A stretch of DNA of 64,000 nt from Stereum hirsutum FP-91666 SS1 (lineage: Eukaryota > Basidiomycota > Agaricomycetes > Russulales > Stereaceae), in the NCBI RefSeq assembly GCF_000264905.1, contig NW_006763144.1:811648-875647 (forward strand), read 5' to 3'. Positions 21,165 through 33,837 of the stretch are shown here, in pieces. The stretch's first letter is position 1, and each line of letters starts with the position of its first letter. The notes beneath the pieces were generated by a model that was not told the origin of the DNA, made no database searches, and saw only the letters and a list, made by a program, of their open reading frames with translations. A program made the translations under genes and the position numbers.

Positions 21165-23392
21165 CTACTGAGTTTCGATCTTGACATTCAACAGACGGCG
21201 AACGAATTCACCTAGCAACGGGAACCTCACGCTCAGTTTTGTCAGAGCGGCGACGAGCGTGCCTACTTGAGCACGAAGCTCAAGAGAACTGACGGCTGAC
21301 CATGCCTCTAATCTAGTGATCTCTCGGACGAGGACATTTGCCGCGGAGCCCCAACAAGACTATACCATTTCGAAACGAAAAGAGGAAGAGACAGCTCATC
21401 AGCGTCAGAGGTTCATCAAGGACAGGAGATGTGTGATTCTAGGAGAAAAGGCTTACACCGATGATAGGATCCAAAAAGTCGTAGTCGGAATCTCCTATAT
21501 GCCGAATGATGAACAGGCATGTTCGTGCGGCGCGCATGCACTTCTCGTGCCGAAGATGGTCGTCCTCTCCTGATCGATAATGTAGACGGATGATAGCGGC
21601 TTGCACGAGAGTGTGCACTACGATGAGCGAATGCTTGTCCGCGGGGAGGGTTCCGTGCAGTTGCTGGACCGGAAGCAGACTGTTGCTGAAGCGTACGATG
21701 GCATTCTCGAATGTCTGAGTCTCCTCGTCGTTGGTAACTGTTACAGCATGAATGTTGAGTCTGCGCCCAAAATTAGACTCCGTCGTGACTCACCGGCTGG
21801 CCACATGGAAGCGATTCGGAAAGCTCGCTCAAATAGCGCAGAAGCCTTGGCCCGTAATGCGAAACTCGAGAATCCACCGGCAAAGTTGTTGACCTGGCTT
21901 TGATGTGCGAGGAACATCTGAACGGTCGAGAAGTCGGCTAGAACGTTGAAATTCTCCTGAAACAAGAAGTCAGCCAAGAGTAAACGTAGCACTGCAGCAG
22001 TGCATGACGAGCGACTCACTGCCTCGTATTCCTCAATATCCTGTGGCCACGGTACGGTGATGGCAGAAATGATATCGTTTGCGTCGGAGATCGTAGGAGG
22101 GCGCTGGAGCACGACAGACCAGCACCGATCGAGAATGTAGATCTGCCAGAATGCAAGTATGCGTTCGCCACGCTCAATCGAGTCTTGAGGAGGCGGAAGC
22201 GTAAATGGCGAATCCAGAAATCCTGCCGACATGAGCTCCTCGGAGACCTGTCGATGTAGACCCCACTGAAGCGCCAGACTGGCCGCGGTGCTAGCCGCCA
22301 TGCCACCCTCGACAAGCCGACCGGTTGTGAGAAGGTAAAGCGACAGAAGACAGCTGCCTTGGATGACATCGACGACCTTCGGGCTTCCCGTTGCGATCGC
22401 TAGTCGGACGGCCTCGGTGGCGCGTTCCAAGTACAAGGCCTCGTGTTGTCCGAACGATTGGGCACGAGAAAGGTAGCACGCCCAAAGGAAGATGGCGTTC
22501 ATAAGCGCTGGGTGGCGTTGGTCCTCGAGTGGTAGATGTAGCGAATTCCTGAGACGGTCTTCGTGTACCTGCAAGCCGACCTGGTGTCGGTGTGGCATGA
22601 AGATATCCAAGCTGAAAATACATGAGTGATACGAAATCTGGAGGAGGGCGTAGGATGCGTACAACGACTCAGCAAGCTCTATCGATATACCCGAGGCAAA
22701 CGGCTCCGGCGAGTGCGACCCCTGGAAGCGCTGTGAATAAGTGGTTGTCGAGCAGCAGAGCCAGGGAGGACTGACAGTGCTCGGCTCCCAGGGGAGTGGG
22801 GGAGTCGGGATAGGAGATACACCCTCTGAATTGGGAAGAGAATAAGGATTTACACAGCCTCGTGGCAGATAGGGAGTCAAGGCGTACCAAAGGTGCCATA
22901 GGGCGAATGTGAGGTCGAGAACGGGATACTTGACGGAGACTCGGCGGCACTGGATGAGGAAGATTCGGGTTCGGAGAAGACCAAGGCATGAGGGTCGAAT
23001 AGCTGGACGGACGTCAAACTCCTATCTGGATCTTCGAGCTCGCGGACACGGGACTCGAGACGGGCAATGGTCTCCCTCAGGATCTGCGTCCTGGTCTTGC
23101 CCTTGCCGTCGTCATACTCGCACATATCGCCCTTCTTTGCCCGTTGACACTGCTGGCACGCAGGCTTCGTTCCATCGCACCTCTAGGAACAGGTACTGTC
23201 AGCACAAATGCGGACGACTGTGCCGGGCTGAGAAGACCGCACCATTTTCCTTTTCCTGTCAGGAGGTGGGGTAAGCGGCTGGGAGGTATAAAAGGACAAG
23301 GGCTCGACGGACCTGCATCGCAAACAAGCTTTCCCTCTCTGAAGCGCAGGACCTGCATGTCGACTGGACGCGGAGACTGATTCTTCTGCCAT
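21165..23392 (-). CDS. Zn2Cys6 transcription factor with fungal regulatory domain
   Basis: Eight minus-strand exons (23392-23313, 23255-23243, 23182-22888, 22825-22663, 22611-22020, 21956-21794, 21737-21457, 21359-21165) join in frame to 593 residues. The binuclear cluster at residues 23-51 is assembled from three exons: ACLRC, a 13-nt exon coding RKRKM, then RCDGTKPACQQCQRAKKGDMC, with all six Cys and normal spacing. A short coiled-coil (ILRETIARLESRVRELE) follows, as in dimerising factors. The middle carries the fungal-specific regulatory region: LDIFMPHRHQVG, HPALMNAIFLWACYLS, CLLSLYLLTTGR, ERILAFWQIYILDRCWSVVL and the RPPTISDAND motif. It is a nuclear DNA-binding regulator; targets cannot be read from the sequence. 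The start is MAEESV, 22 residues before the first Cys. Confidence 0.92.
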
Positions 23393-25364
23393 TAGCTTAG
23401 CGGGGGATAATAATAGAATAGCCAGGAGGGCGAGGAGGGCGGAAGTAAGAATGTGGATGAGGGATGGCAATGGGCGGAAGAAAGGAAAAGAAAGAGGCCC
23501 CGAGGGGAAGAGAAAGGGAAATGGAGCCAGCGGGGGCGACGGGATGGACGAGGGTGAGGGATCAGCAAGACATGGTCGGGTCTGTTGATAAATAGGCAGC
23601 CATGTCGAGAACGGCGAGCAGATTCGGATCGCTAAGCCTGCATCGCCACCTTGCAGTACGAATGGATCAACACATTCCATCATGCCCATAATCAGCTGGC
23701 ATCTCTCCGGCACCATGGCGGCGCTTGCAGCCCACGGACCTCATCCTCCCCTGGCGTTCCCGACATCCACCCCGCTCAACCGGCCCTCCTCGATTGCCTC
23801 ACAATGGCTGTCCCCCATGTGCCACCCGCCGGAGTCCGTCTCGACGGCGTCCGTTCCAGTTTCACCCCTGCCGTCCCCCACAACTCATTACCTTCAGCGC
23901 ATCTTCACCTCACAAAACGACACACACGGCCACTAGACGCCTTCGTGAGAGCTCCGAGACGCGTAACGCGAGGCGACGCGTGCTGCCCACAGACGCGCTC
24001 TCTTGGCGGCAATAGGCTTTTTGGGATCAGCCTGGCACTTCCCGCTCGGCCCGCCCACATCGGATACCTCGCCAAGCCTCGATGTCATCCGACAACATCC
24101 GGCCGTCCAGCGTCTCTTTTCCTTCAAAGCTTCAGCCGTTCATGTCGTCTTCGTTTTCGAGCTCACGCAGGTTTCACCAGATCGCGCTCGAGCCTGCGCC
24201 TCGTCACAATCAGTCTCTATATCCGTCACGTCCAGGATCGTGAACATTGCTACCGTCTTCGGTTAACAGCGTTCATCTCATCCTGCTCAGGCTTTTGAGC
24301 GATCAAGATTTCTCGTCGATCTAACTGCCTTCGCCTGGTGCGACGGAAAGCTTGGCACGAAACTCGTCGGCGCGCAAAAGTCCGAGAGAAACAAGGCCCT
24401 CCACCCCAGGGACCGTCGCGGTCCGTTTTGGGACTCCGGCGTCTGAATCAGTATCTCGAATTCGAGTAAGGTTTGCATCCACATCGATACGTAGTTTACA
24501 TATTGTCGCTGACGACCGGCATGGCGTTGGACCTGACTATAAGTCATGTAGTGACTCCGTGAGGCAATTTAATTGTCGTGGGTTCAGCATTTAATTTCCT
24601 ACCAGTTCCGACCGATTGAGCCACCACCACCTTGTTCTACTACTCACAGGAGCTCCGAAAAAATACTCTATTGTTGTCGGGTGGCACAAGACGTGAGACT
24701 CTCTTCAACAAAGTCCCGACACTATCAGGCTATGCCGGAATCCCAAATACAACAGAAGTCGCGGTGACCGAATCCGCCAAAAACAAAGTCACTAAGTATC
24801 AACTTACCCATTCGTGGGCGACTATTTCCCAGCGCGCCGTACATAACACTCTGATCTTGATTGATGGATAGACCACGATTGAGGTAGACGACACGCAATA
24901 TCCCCGCAAGCGACGAAGAAGCAGACAATGTGACTTTTGATGAGGCGTCTAAGATCGCTGTCCGGGTCATCCGTGACTCGCACCACTCCGAAATGCGAGC
25001 GACCCATTCCCCAAATCCGTAGGATCCCTTTGTTGAAAGCTTTCTAAGGATAGAAAGGCGCCATGGGAGCCTACGTGCGAGTCTGATGGTGGAACGCAGC
25101 GAGCAGCATTCCCGGAGCCGTAACGTTGCAGCCACAAATATGCATCCTAAACACCAGCGCTCGTGGCGATGACTCAACGAAACCAATATAAAACATTGCG
25201 CGTCCTCACAAGATAGGAATTCAACGACCATACCCTCTGCTGAATTGACGCAGACAGGAACGTGGATTGCTAACGATCGTGTATTCAATGACATAGAGTT
25301 TAACTCCTCGCAATTACGCCTTCCGCTCGTAAGTCCATAACCTCCGTACTCTGACATCGAGTCT
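23393..25364. other. 2-kb interval between two minus-strand genes
   Basis: The part next to 23393 should contain the Zn2Cys6 promoter and leader, and the part next to 25364 the 3' end of the lipid phosphatase gene. Open frames on the + strand at 23.65-24.30 kb are Pro/Ser/His-rich and overlap in all three frames; I see no splice structure or family and do not call them genes. Confidence 0.4.
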
Positions 25365-26928
25365 TTAAGAGGCAGGGTCGTTCCTCCGAGGCAAAGCTCC
25401 ATTGATGGCACCATCATCGTCGTCGCGGTACGATTCGCCGAAGTCCATGGGGTATAGCGGTGACCTCTCTGGGTCCATATCATCGTTAAACTGCGGAAGG
25501 ATCGGGTCATCTTCTTCATTCTTGACTCGGGGGCCGTACGGACGGTGAGAGAATTCGGAGGCGAGGGAGGGATAATATTGTCTGTAGGAGAAGTACGCAG
25601 TGGCGAGTCCGAGAGCGGAGCCAACGACGATGTCGTGCCAATGGTCTGCAACCGGATTTGAGCACGACGGAGGCTAGTAGATTGGGAAGATAGGACGCTA
25701 CTCACGGCGGTAGTCCATTGTGCGCGATATAGCAACGAGAGCAGCGCCTGCCAGGGGTGTTAAGGCTAGCCACGCCTTCGGCTACGTAACAGACGAGCTA
25801 GTTAGCATAGTAGTTCCCGGATTATTATTAGTACACATACAGCATGTCCTCGCGCGTCGAAAAGGTGGAGCTTGCCAGCCAGGTACAACGTAAGAAATCC
25901 TAGGCCGGCAAAAGACACTAGATATCACAGAAGCATTAGAGTCGTGTTAATATGAAAACGCTAGGGTGACCTGACTCGATGAATGGCCGCTGGGGAAGCT
26001 CCTGAAGCCATCTTCAAGCATCAGAGCGTTCTCTTGATGACAGACATCGACGGAGACGAGCCCGAGTGGAGGGTTAACGGTGGTTGGGTCGGGATTGCAT
26101 CGTGCGATGAGGTCTATAAATTACTCTGTTAGCTATGGATGCAATCACCGGTGAAATGGAACGTACCAGGACGCGGACGGCCAACGGTTATCTTTGTGAA
26201 CTGGGTGATTACGCCGGCGAGAGAAAAAGAGAGAAACACTGCGACAGAAGTCAACGCGCCACAGGTCAGACCATATAAGGCGGCTCGAAATAAAAGAAGT
26301 AGGCACTTACCTCCGAGAGTGCTGTTGTGCGCGTCCCACCAAGAACGTATGGTGATAAAGTTGAGGATCCACTGCAGCACGATAGGGGCTATCAGAGCGA
26401 TCACGAACAAGGCCTCGGGCGGCACACGCTCATGCTCTGTGAACCTTGTAGCAAAACATCAGAAGATGTCAACATGATTTCGTATTCGTGAAGGGCTCAC
26501 GGATGATGTAAACTTTGGGCATCCCGCTCTCCGTCAACCTTGACGGCTCTGAATGAGGTCAAGTCTGGAAAGCTCACGATTCGTCGTTGATGGAGAACAC
26601 TCTTTTGAATCCATGGATGTTGTTCAGGGAAAAGAAGACAACCCTGCATATGTGCCGGAAGATAGCGTGAGAGGGCGTTGGACGGGCAGTGTGGAAACAT
26701 AAGCACTCCGCACGACTCGAACTCACAGAATGACTATTGTGATGATCCTGTTGCTCACTGTCAGATACTTCCAAAGAACTTTCCATTCATTTAGCTGTAA
26801 TCTCACCAGTCTGGTGCATAAGATACGAGCAGCCTTCGTCGCCTTGTGCCAATTGTCGAGTTCAGTTTGCGTCCCGGATATTTGATCGCTTGAACATGTT
26901 GGTTTAGTACGTGGTTGAAATTAGTCAT
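25365..26928 (-). CDS. DPP1: PAP2 lipid phosphatase (diacylglycerol pyrophosphate phosphatase type)
   Basis: Ten minus-strand exons (26928-26807, 26747-26727, 26643-26578, 26512-26501, 26444-26311, 26238-26167, 26113-25976, 25917-25841, 25781-25706, 25645-25365) join in frame to 332 residues. The three PAP2 signature motifs are complete: KITVGRPRP (K-x6-RP), FPSGHSS (PSGH) and SRTMDYRHHWHD (SR-x5-H-x3-D, rebuilt across an intron). About six membrane segments are visible, such as WIITIVILVVFF and LFVIALIAPIVLQWIL. This is the integral-membrane DPP1/LPP1 family, which dephosphorylates diacylglycerol pyrophosphate and phosphatidate. The C-terminal 60 residues are acidic and cytosolic-like. Exon 4 is a 12-nt micro-exon coding the middle of SLHHPF. 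The start MTNFNHVL is the first ATG in frame. Confidence 0.92.
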
Positions 26929-28029
26929 GATCGAAGGCCTGGGTTACAAGGTTCTTCTTCAGTTAGATTATTCTCCTATATCACGAAGTACACATTGAAA
27001 CATACCGTTATCCTGGAGGACACTGGCTTGACTTGGCTAACAGGGGGTAGTACAAGGACAAGAGAGAAGTTGGTGTACCGCCAATGTTCTGGTCGGTGAC
27101 GACATCGTCGATCATCAACTTTCCCGGCAACTTCCGGGGCGCTGGTGCCACGCTGCAAGCGAACGTACTGCGTAAGTATTTGCCACCTTCATCCTTCTTA
27201 GTCCTTCCGGCCACTTCCTTTTTGGTGTTTATTCTGCTAATATCAGTCGTCAAGCCTTTGGACCGATTTCAGCCATTCCGCCAGGCAGCCACGCGATTCT
27301 AGACTGTCTATAGGAGACGGTGATTTCAGAAGTTTCTGGAGTCTATTGCGAATAAACGAGTCTGGACCCTCCCCAAGCATCCCCCTTTCAAGCCTCTTTC
27401 TGGAGGTAGAAAAAGCCAAAGTTATTTGTGTCGATAAACAACCATCTCATGATTCTACATGTTTTTCCTTGCATACAGGCAGCTTACAGTGTCCTCCACG
27501 TGTCCGCAGTACGCACTCCTGCCTTTAGGGTAAAAATATGACGGTAACAAGAAGATCACGCTTCCGCGACTTCCTCCGAAATTCTCGAGAACTCCGGACT
27601 CAAGAAAGCTGCTATGAAGCCTCCTAATCTGTTCGAAGACAAAAAAAAACTCCTATTAGCATGGTGCATAGCCCCCGAGTCCCAATTAGGTCTCGCTCCC
27701 TTGGGGATGCACCCCAGAGAGTTCCCCGTAGGTATCGTCCGCGCTCCGTCGTCGGTAAAGGCCTAGTTTTCTAAGTCTGTGCGTTTTTTGACTTGCTGCA
27801 TCCAGTCGCCTACCGTCGAGCTTACTGTATTCTTTGATGGAGGCTATCCTCCCATATACTCTGTGTGCATCGTATCGTAGTAACCGGAGCCGCCGGTAAA
27901 CATGCTTCCATGGGCATACTGGTTTTCAGAATCTTGGCGGTTTGCGGTCCAGGTGAGTCTCAACCCTCTCACGAATGTTTATTCTTCGCTTCCGTGGCCC
28001 CATACCACACGGTCTGTTTCATACTGCAG
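26929..28029. other. Gene-free interval
   Basis: The first few hundred bases should hold the promoter of the lipid phosphatase. Between 27.0 and 27.5 kb short open frames exist on both strands without splice or motif support. I see no gene. Confidence 0.4.
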
Positions 28030-28423
28030 TATGACTCACTAGGCCCGCTTGTGGAGGTTCTGACTGCTGTGCTCAATGGTGCTGTTCCAAGTCAGTGCTC
28101 GCTAGCCTCCCTACGTCCGAGCCGACGTGATTGGGAGGGTGGTCTGGTCACCGCAAGGGTGTTTAGAGTGTACGTGAACGTGTCATACCACCTTATTCTG
28201 CTCCGTCCTTTCGCAGTTTGACCAATTTGTGTGGGTGCTGCTGTGTGCTACTCCATCGAGCTCATCAGAGATGCTCGAAATGAGCACGGCGATCTTGCTT
28301 GCTTCTCCTTCGACGGAGATCAGATAGAGACCCGTCCCTCGGAGCTTCCAGCTGGTTCTCTCCGACATGTACAAGGCCCTAGATCGTTACCCGATTGAAC
28401 CATCGTTGTTCGCGCGTGTATGA
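28030..28423 (+). pseudogene. Relic of an unknown gene with an in-frame TAG
   Basis: After a good acceptor, 28030-28090 reads YDSLGPLVEVLTAVLNGAVP up to a gtcagt donor. After another acceptor (ttcgcag), 28217-28423 reads FDQFVWVLLCATPSSSSEM, meets TAG, and continues in the same frame with RPVPRSFQLVLSDMYKALDR to TGA at 28423. The two pieces do not join in frame with these sites. This pattern suggests a decayed gene rather than noise, but no family is recognised and the pieces may be unrelated. Confidence 0.25.
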
Positions 28424-28692
28424 TCCTACCACTATCCGATAAATTTTAGCTTACGGTTGGGCATGATCGAGTAGGCCAGACCTAGTCACTGTCAGGCCTG
28501 CGCGTGTTTGCAGCCCTATGTTATGACTTCGGGTTTACCACGGCTCGCATGTATACAGGCTTGTTATACGACTTGGCCTAATAATAGGCATCGTCCTCAA
28601 CAGGGTTTGCTTATCTGGCCCAAATCACGGATGATAACCCTGGATAATTATGCCGTTCTGTGCACCCCAATGGACCTGTCGGCGGCCTAGAT

Positions 28693-29217
28693 CTATAAAC
28701 TCGAAGTATATCTGTATGTTTTGTTTTTTTTGTTTCGCTTACCGGATTGGGGCCGAGGCGTCTGCGGCATTCCGGTGATATCACTCAGGGTATCCTCCAG
28801 ATTCTCGACGGGTCCCGTACAAGTATCTACCTGTCCACGAAGGTGTTTGTTCTTTAGTTTTATTTTGGATGAGACGAAACGATAAACATACCAGTCGCCA
28901 ATGAGCGCTGAGCACCAGCTGTTCTGTGATTCTCTCATGTTCTGGTGCGTCAGAGCCTAGGCTACGGTAATCGCTATTTTCTGAGTCTCTTCTCAAACCA
29001 AATAAGTGCTCCGGTTGGGCCTATGGTGCCACCATGAGTCCTTCGCTCCGAGTCTTCAGGCTACTATATCAAGAGTGAACGTGTTCCATGATGTCTCAGA
29101 CTTGCGTCTCATATGGCAAGTCGGTGTAACCTATACTTCCTCCAACCGAGTCTGTGTAAGGTGATGCTTCGTCAGGATGTCTTTACAAAAGCACACCATC
29201 CAACCTTTCCGCGACAT
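28693..29217 (-). CDS. Hypothetical small protein, 3 exons
   Basis: Minus-strand exons 29217-29137, 29020-28892 and 28830-28693 join in frame (phase 0 throughout) to 115 residues. The second intron has a clean gtatgt donor and cag acceptor of about 60 nt. Exon 2 reads AQPEHLFGLRRDSENSD and ends HWRL; exon 3 begins VDTCTGPVENLEDTLSD and ends in a basic tail. The first exon (MSRKGWMVCF) uses a weak gtatag donor and is doubtful. No family is recognised. A gtaagc donor-like site after PRPQS suggests the gene could continue in an exon I did not find. Confidence 0.4.
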
Positions 29218-29243
29218 AGGGTTTGTCATTCGAATGTTTCACT

Positions 29244-29640
29244 ATGATTCAGCTTCGTGAGATGTCAGCGGACGCTCTGTTACACTTGGTTTGTGAATTA
29301 TCCCTCACTTTCGGGCATATGCAACGGTGCCCGACGCTATAGTGCCCTACCTGCTTCTAACACCGTCGTGAATACCACTCGTGTTCCCTTGAATGGTAAG
29401 CCTCAGCATTCTCTGGCCATATAACACAAGAACCAACATGCAAAGCGTTGTATCACATTGCAGTGGCTAGTGCCACACTTGCAGAACCATCTCCCCATAA
29501 GGTTGCCAATTCGGTAAGGTAAGGAATGTGGCGACCTCGCCTGACACACACCTCTTCTCTACCAATCAATATATATAAGGATACCGACGCATGCCCTTCT
29601 TCTTGACAAAACATCGAAACAAACTGTACAGTAACATTCA
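29244..29640 (+). other. Spliced open frames of unknown family
   Basis: A frame open to 29395 (ending NTVVNTTRVPLN) splices with a gtaagc donor and cag acceptor to 29464-29513 (VASATLAEPSPHKVANS), which ends at a gtaagg donor. A third open block, with RRMPFFLTKHRNKLYSN, lies at 29580-29655 before another gtaagt. This looks like a small multi-exon gene head-to-head with the minus-strand gene at 28693-29217, but I could not fix its start, its last junctions or its family. Confidence 0.25.
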
Positions 29641-32600
29641 CCCTCCAGTCGCCGGTAAGTACAAATGCCGGAAAAGATTCCTTTCAGTCGGATGAGCCGC
29701 ATCCGAGTCGGGAGTAAGTACCATCAGTCCGAAGCACCACAATCCTTCGCGCAAACATAACACCGTCCACAGAAATACCGTCATTTGCCACAAAACAGTC
29801 TGCCAACCCATGGAAAACGATGAGGCAGTGCAATATGTTGTGTTGTTAACATGATGCTGAAAAGCTCTTCCCCTCGTCACCACTCCCATGTGGTGCCCAG
29901 CAGCAACGATTCCACCTCCGGCGGCAAGTCCGAATTAAACGACAATCCTAATCCTATATCCGCCCTTCGTCGTCCTTAAGCGAGCTCGATCCCAATGCGG
30001 TACGTATGACGAGCGTGCCAAGATGAACCCTCGACGGATCGTTCGGTCCTCCGAGTCTCCGAGCCTCCGATATCCGTCAATCTTTAACCCCGCCACCGAC
30101 CAGATCATCTGGTAAATTGAGTGATGGTTGGCGACGAAGCGGTCGGATGCGACACAGAGTACGATCAGGGATAAACAGAACCGAACGCGACCCCGCATTA
30201 TTGCTCGAAGCCATGCGACGCGACGCGACGCATGGAAGTTGGAAGCGCGAAGCTTCGAAGTCATGAAAATTCATAAAAGAGCCTTCGCGTGGGGAGAACG
30301 AGGCGGATACCGAACTGTTGATGAACAGATGCAGAGGATGATCTATCCCGATTTCGCTGACGTTAGGCTACAGCCTTGAGGTACAGAAGCACTCGCACGC
30401 GTGGGCGTGAGGGTATGGAATAGGCGCCGTTGCCGACAAGTCCCTGCAGGCGGCCAGACCATGCAATGTCGAGTCAGGCATTGGGTCCGGCGGACGACAG
30501 TGGACGACACACCATGGACATTGAGATCGGGTAGGCTAGGGTGGATTCGAGTAGATAGAGTCACCGGTAGGAAGTTCAGAGTCAAGCAGAAATAGATGAG
30601 AGTTTAGAAGGTTCGAGGACACGAGTCAGAAGTCTGAGACAGCAAGAGATGTGAAGAGAGCGGGAAGATGAAGATGCACTCTGCTGGCGAGACGCGCCGA
30701 GATGCAAGGTGACGCAGACAAAGTGACATTTGTGAGAGAATAGATCGTCCCACCTAGCTAGAGAGAGAGAGAATGGGAAGAAAGTACGTTTCAGCTTGAG
30801 CGCAAGATCAGTGATCTGTATGGATGCTTCTCGTGTTGACTAGCCCGAGTCACCTCCAGCTTGTGGCTGAAGAATGAAATGATGCAGACACAAAGTCCCG
30901 GTAGGCCCCGGCATCGGCGGAGGTAGAAAACGTAAAAGACAAAGATACCATTTCACGACACGCCCGACGCACCTTGCACACACGATCGTCTGAATAAAAA
31001 GATGGCATATTTGACGCTCAAGAAAGCAGCTGTGGTCGAGAGTACGAGCATGCGGATGTCGAGCTGGCAGTTGTATCTTCGGTAGTGAACTTCTTCGTAT
31101 TTGAACCGAGTCCGAATGGTGATATCGTACACTGATGATGCATGGGAAAGCGACGAGATATACCTGTGTACTAGCATCTGCGCCAAAGCTTTATCGAAGA
31201 TCCGAACAAAATATCAGCCTCGTTGCAGCCACAATACGAAGGACACGGTATGATATACACTCACCCGACAGACAAGAATCCTGCCCACCCCTCATAACCC
31301 ATGAGAATGTGCCTTGAGAATGTGCCAGGCACAATGTCTTTGGCGCTACCGAGGGCAGCGGAGGCGCAACTGCCTCATTTCTTTCTGGTCTGGCCTATAC
31401 GAGGCAGAATCGAGAGTTCAATTGCAGTGTAGTGTGAAGAGTCGTTGTGTGGGGTCACGGGCGTTACAGACAAGCTGAGGAGCAGTATAAGGAATCGACA
31501 TACCCTCACTATCACCGCCTCGAAGGGCGTTTTTCCCTGGCACTTCTTTAAGGCCGCCTATTCATAGCCATGGACCACCACGACGCAGATACACGTCGAA
31601 GCAAGGGGTCGAAGGGGCGGCAGGGATGTCAATTATGAAGTCGGGATGGTACTGACGAACAGAAGAAGACGTACCACCGATGTCTGAAAATGCTAGCGGA
31701 CCGATAGCCTCTGCAGCACTCGCGCCCCAGCGCTTATGATATTGTCCTACATGTGTGGTGCACATATGACGGGAGTTGGAGAGCAAATGTAATGGCAAAC
31801 CAGGAGGAAGAGAGAGTAAGTCGGTGCAGGATATCGAGCATCGAGAGGTCATAGACACAGACCAGTATCATCAGCTGCGATGGCGTCGGCAGCGCTGGAT
31901 CCCCAGGCTTTGCTATTAATGACTGTTATATGCCAAGAGAGAAGATGTCGTGGACACATGTTTCAGCAAGGGCAGAAAGGTTGCAAGACAGGCCTGGAGA
32001 TACCCCTTTGCTTTTCAGCGAGAAGTTTGTCCTGGTTCTGGCTCATGGTGATCTATGAGGTGCGATAGAAAGCAAGCTAAGAAGTATGAGAGACGAATTG
32101 AGCGATAGGCATCATTAGTGACTATATGAGGAGGGCCGACTGCGAGAAGTTAGAGTTGCTGCTCGATGACGATTGTGTGGGGAACAACAGCCTGTTGAAG
32201 TAAATGTGGCGCATACTTCACCAAAGAAGATATCAGAAAAGGCAGCAAGAGGTGATCCAGACCAGTCCCATAGTGCATTGCGTCACTCCTTACGCAGATA
32301 GGGAACGATGTGAGTCTCAGGGTGATGACAACAGTGTTCCTCTACGTGCAGCGTTGCTGCTCAGCAACATTTGAGTAGTCGTTCTCTAGTACTCCAGAAA
32401 TTCGTATCGAGAATGGTTCGTAAACAGCGTTCAACAGCATCCACAGATGTTCGAGGAGAATATTTAGAGAAAGGTGTAGAATAATTCACGAAAGGTGACA
32501 TGGTGGCGAGAGAGAAGAGGCGCTGAGGAGCAAGTTCGCATTCGTGGCAACGGCGCCCAGGCACGACGCGCCACACTGCATAACTCAACCCCAACCGTAA

Positions 32601-32758
32601 CGCCAGACGTCATCGACTCCATCTCCAGAAAACGGCCTTTTGAGCTCTACAAGCATGATGAACAAGTACATCTTCCCTCTGTCTCCTCCACCATCACCAC
32701 CACCATCTTGCTTTCTCTCAGCACCGTACCTGATCACTGCTAGCCATCGTCTTCCACA
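29641..32758. other. 3.1-kb interval without recognisable genes
   Basis: Only short open frames are present, in no consistent pattern. Part of 30.6-32.3 kb is GA-rich. A short direct repeat (GAGAATGTGCC twice) lies near 31300-31326. The last part is the promoter of the gene at 32759. I see no transposase, reverse transcriptase or tRNA. Confidence 0.35.
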
Positions 32759-33240
32759 ATGAGCTCACCTCAACCACAAGCTCAGCGTCAGCTATCGCGT
32801 CGCCGTGATGCTCGCAGCCCTTCAATAGATTCCTCGGCATCGCAGTCTCCAGCACCGAACCGTCGTAGACGCAGGGGCGGTCAGAACAGGCAGTTTGCCC
32901 CGAATGCGGACGGTCTGCAAGGCCCGATGGGTACGTGGGACGTCGACGACATATATTTTGTCGTTGGAGGATTTTGACGCTAACTGTTTCTGCTATTCGT
33001 ATAGGTGGGCCAGAAAGGGCACCACAACAGAACAATGCGAATGCTCCTGCTGCCCCCCCTAAGGAAGACAGCAAGGGAAAGGATGAATCTCTCAAGCTAC
33101 GGTTGGACCTCAACTTGTACGTTTCCACTCTTTATCTGTCCCTCGATATGTCCGACTCATCACCGGTGTTCGTGCTCAGGGATGTTTGGGTCGAGCTGAA
33201 AGCTAAAGTTCACGGAGATGTTACGCTTTCGCTATTGTGA
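32759..33240 (+). CDS. Small conserved fungal protein with LDLNL...HGD C-terminus
   Basis: Exons 32759-32930, 33005-33116 and 33180-33240 join in frame to 114 residues. The N-terminal two thirds is disordered (SPQPQAQRQLSRRRD, then NRRRRRGGQNRQFAP). The C-terminus, LKLRLDLNLDVWVELKAKVH followed by GDVTLSLL, is a short amphipathic beta-like pattern that I remember from many uncharacterised ascomycete and basidiomycete proteins. No enzymatic motif or membrane segment is present. Function is unknown. The frame closes only after removing both introns (gtacgt donors), which supports the model. Confidence 0.75.
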
Positions 33241-33837
33241 GTGCTATCTTTTTTCTGCAGCCGCTGTTCGCGTCTGTTCGCGTCTGATACTGATCACCGT
33301 CAGGCAGGGATAAAAGCTAAATGACTTCGCTATGTTGCAGTACTCCGAAGTCATGAACACTGCATCAACCAACCGATACCTTACATATCCCCCATTAGTT
33401 TTGCCATTCTCTGTAGGTGGAGAGAGAGGTCTTGTCGGATTCTTCTTGCTCTTCATTATGATTGTATTCGTGACGGACGTTCTCTTCGTTGACTTAATGC
33501 TTTATATCGCGCTTTCCTCCTTTTCGCCCTTTCTTGTACTTTTACTTGTGGACCTCTACTAGTACTACGATGCAATACCAAGCCTCGTAATGACCTCTTG
33601 GTTGGTTCTTGAAGCTATATTTCGCGGAAACGAACTGGAACTCGAACGCCACACGGCCAACGTGATCTTGTGCCACAGTGCCACAATCATGTGACGCTCG
33701 TTGCTTACGTCAACTGACGTTTAATCGTTGCGGTGAGGGACCAATTCGTGCCACTGACCGTCATCCTCCTCATTCTCCGACTCTGCCATTGACGGCGCTG
33801 AGACAGTCTAAAACGTGCTGTCGACACCCTCAGTGCT
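33241..33837. other. Interval between two + strand genes
   Basis: This should contain the T-rich 3' region of the small protein gene and the API5 promoter. No gene is seen. Confidence 0.4.

Noticed and set aside
23651..24298. Plus-strand 215-codon frame upstream of the Zn2Cys6 gene
   Set aside because: Overlapping Pro/Ser/His-rich frames, no splice structure, no motif; probably leader or promoter sequence read in the wrong direction.
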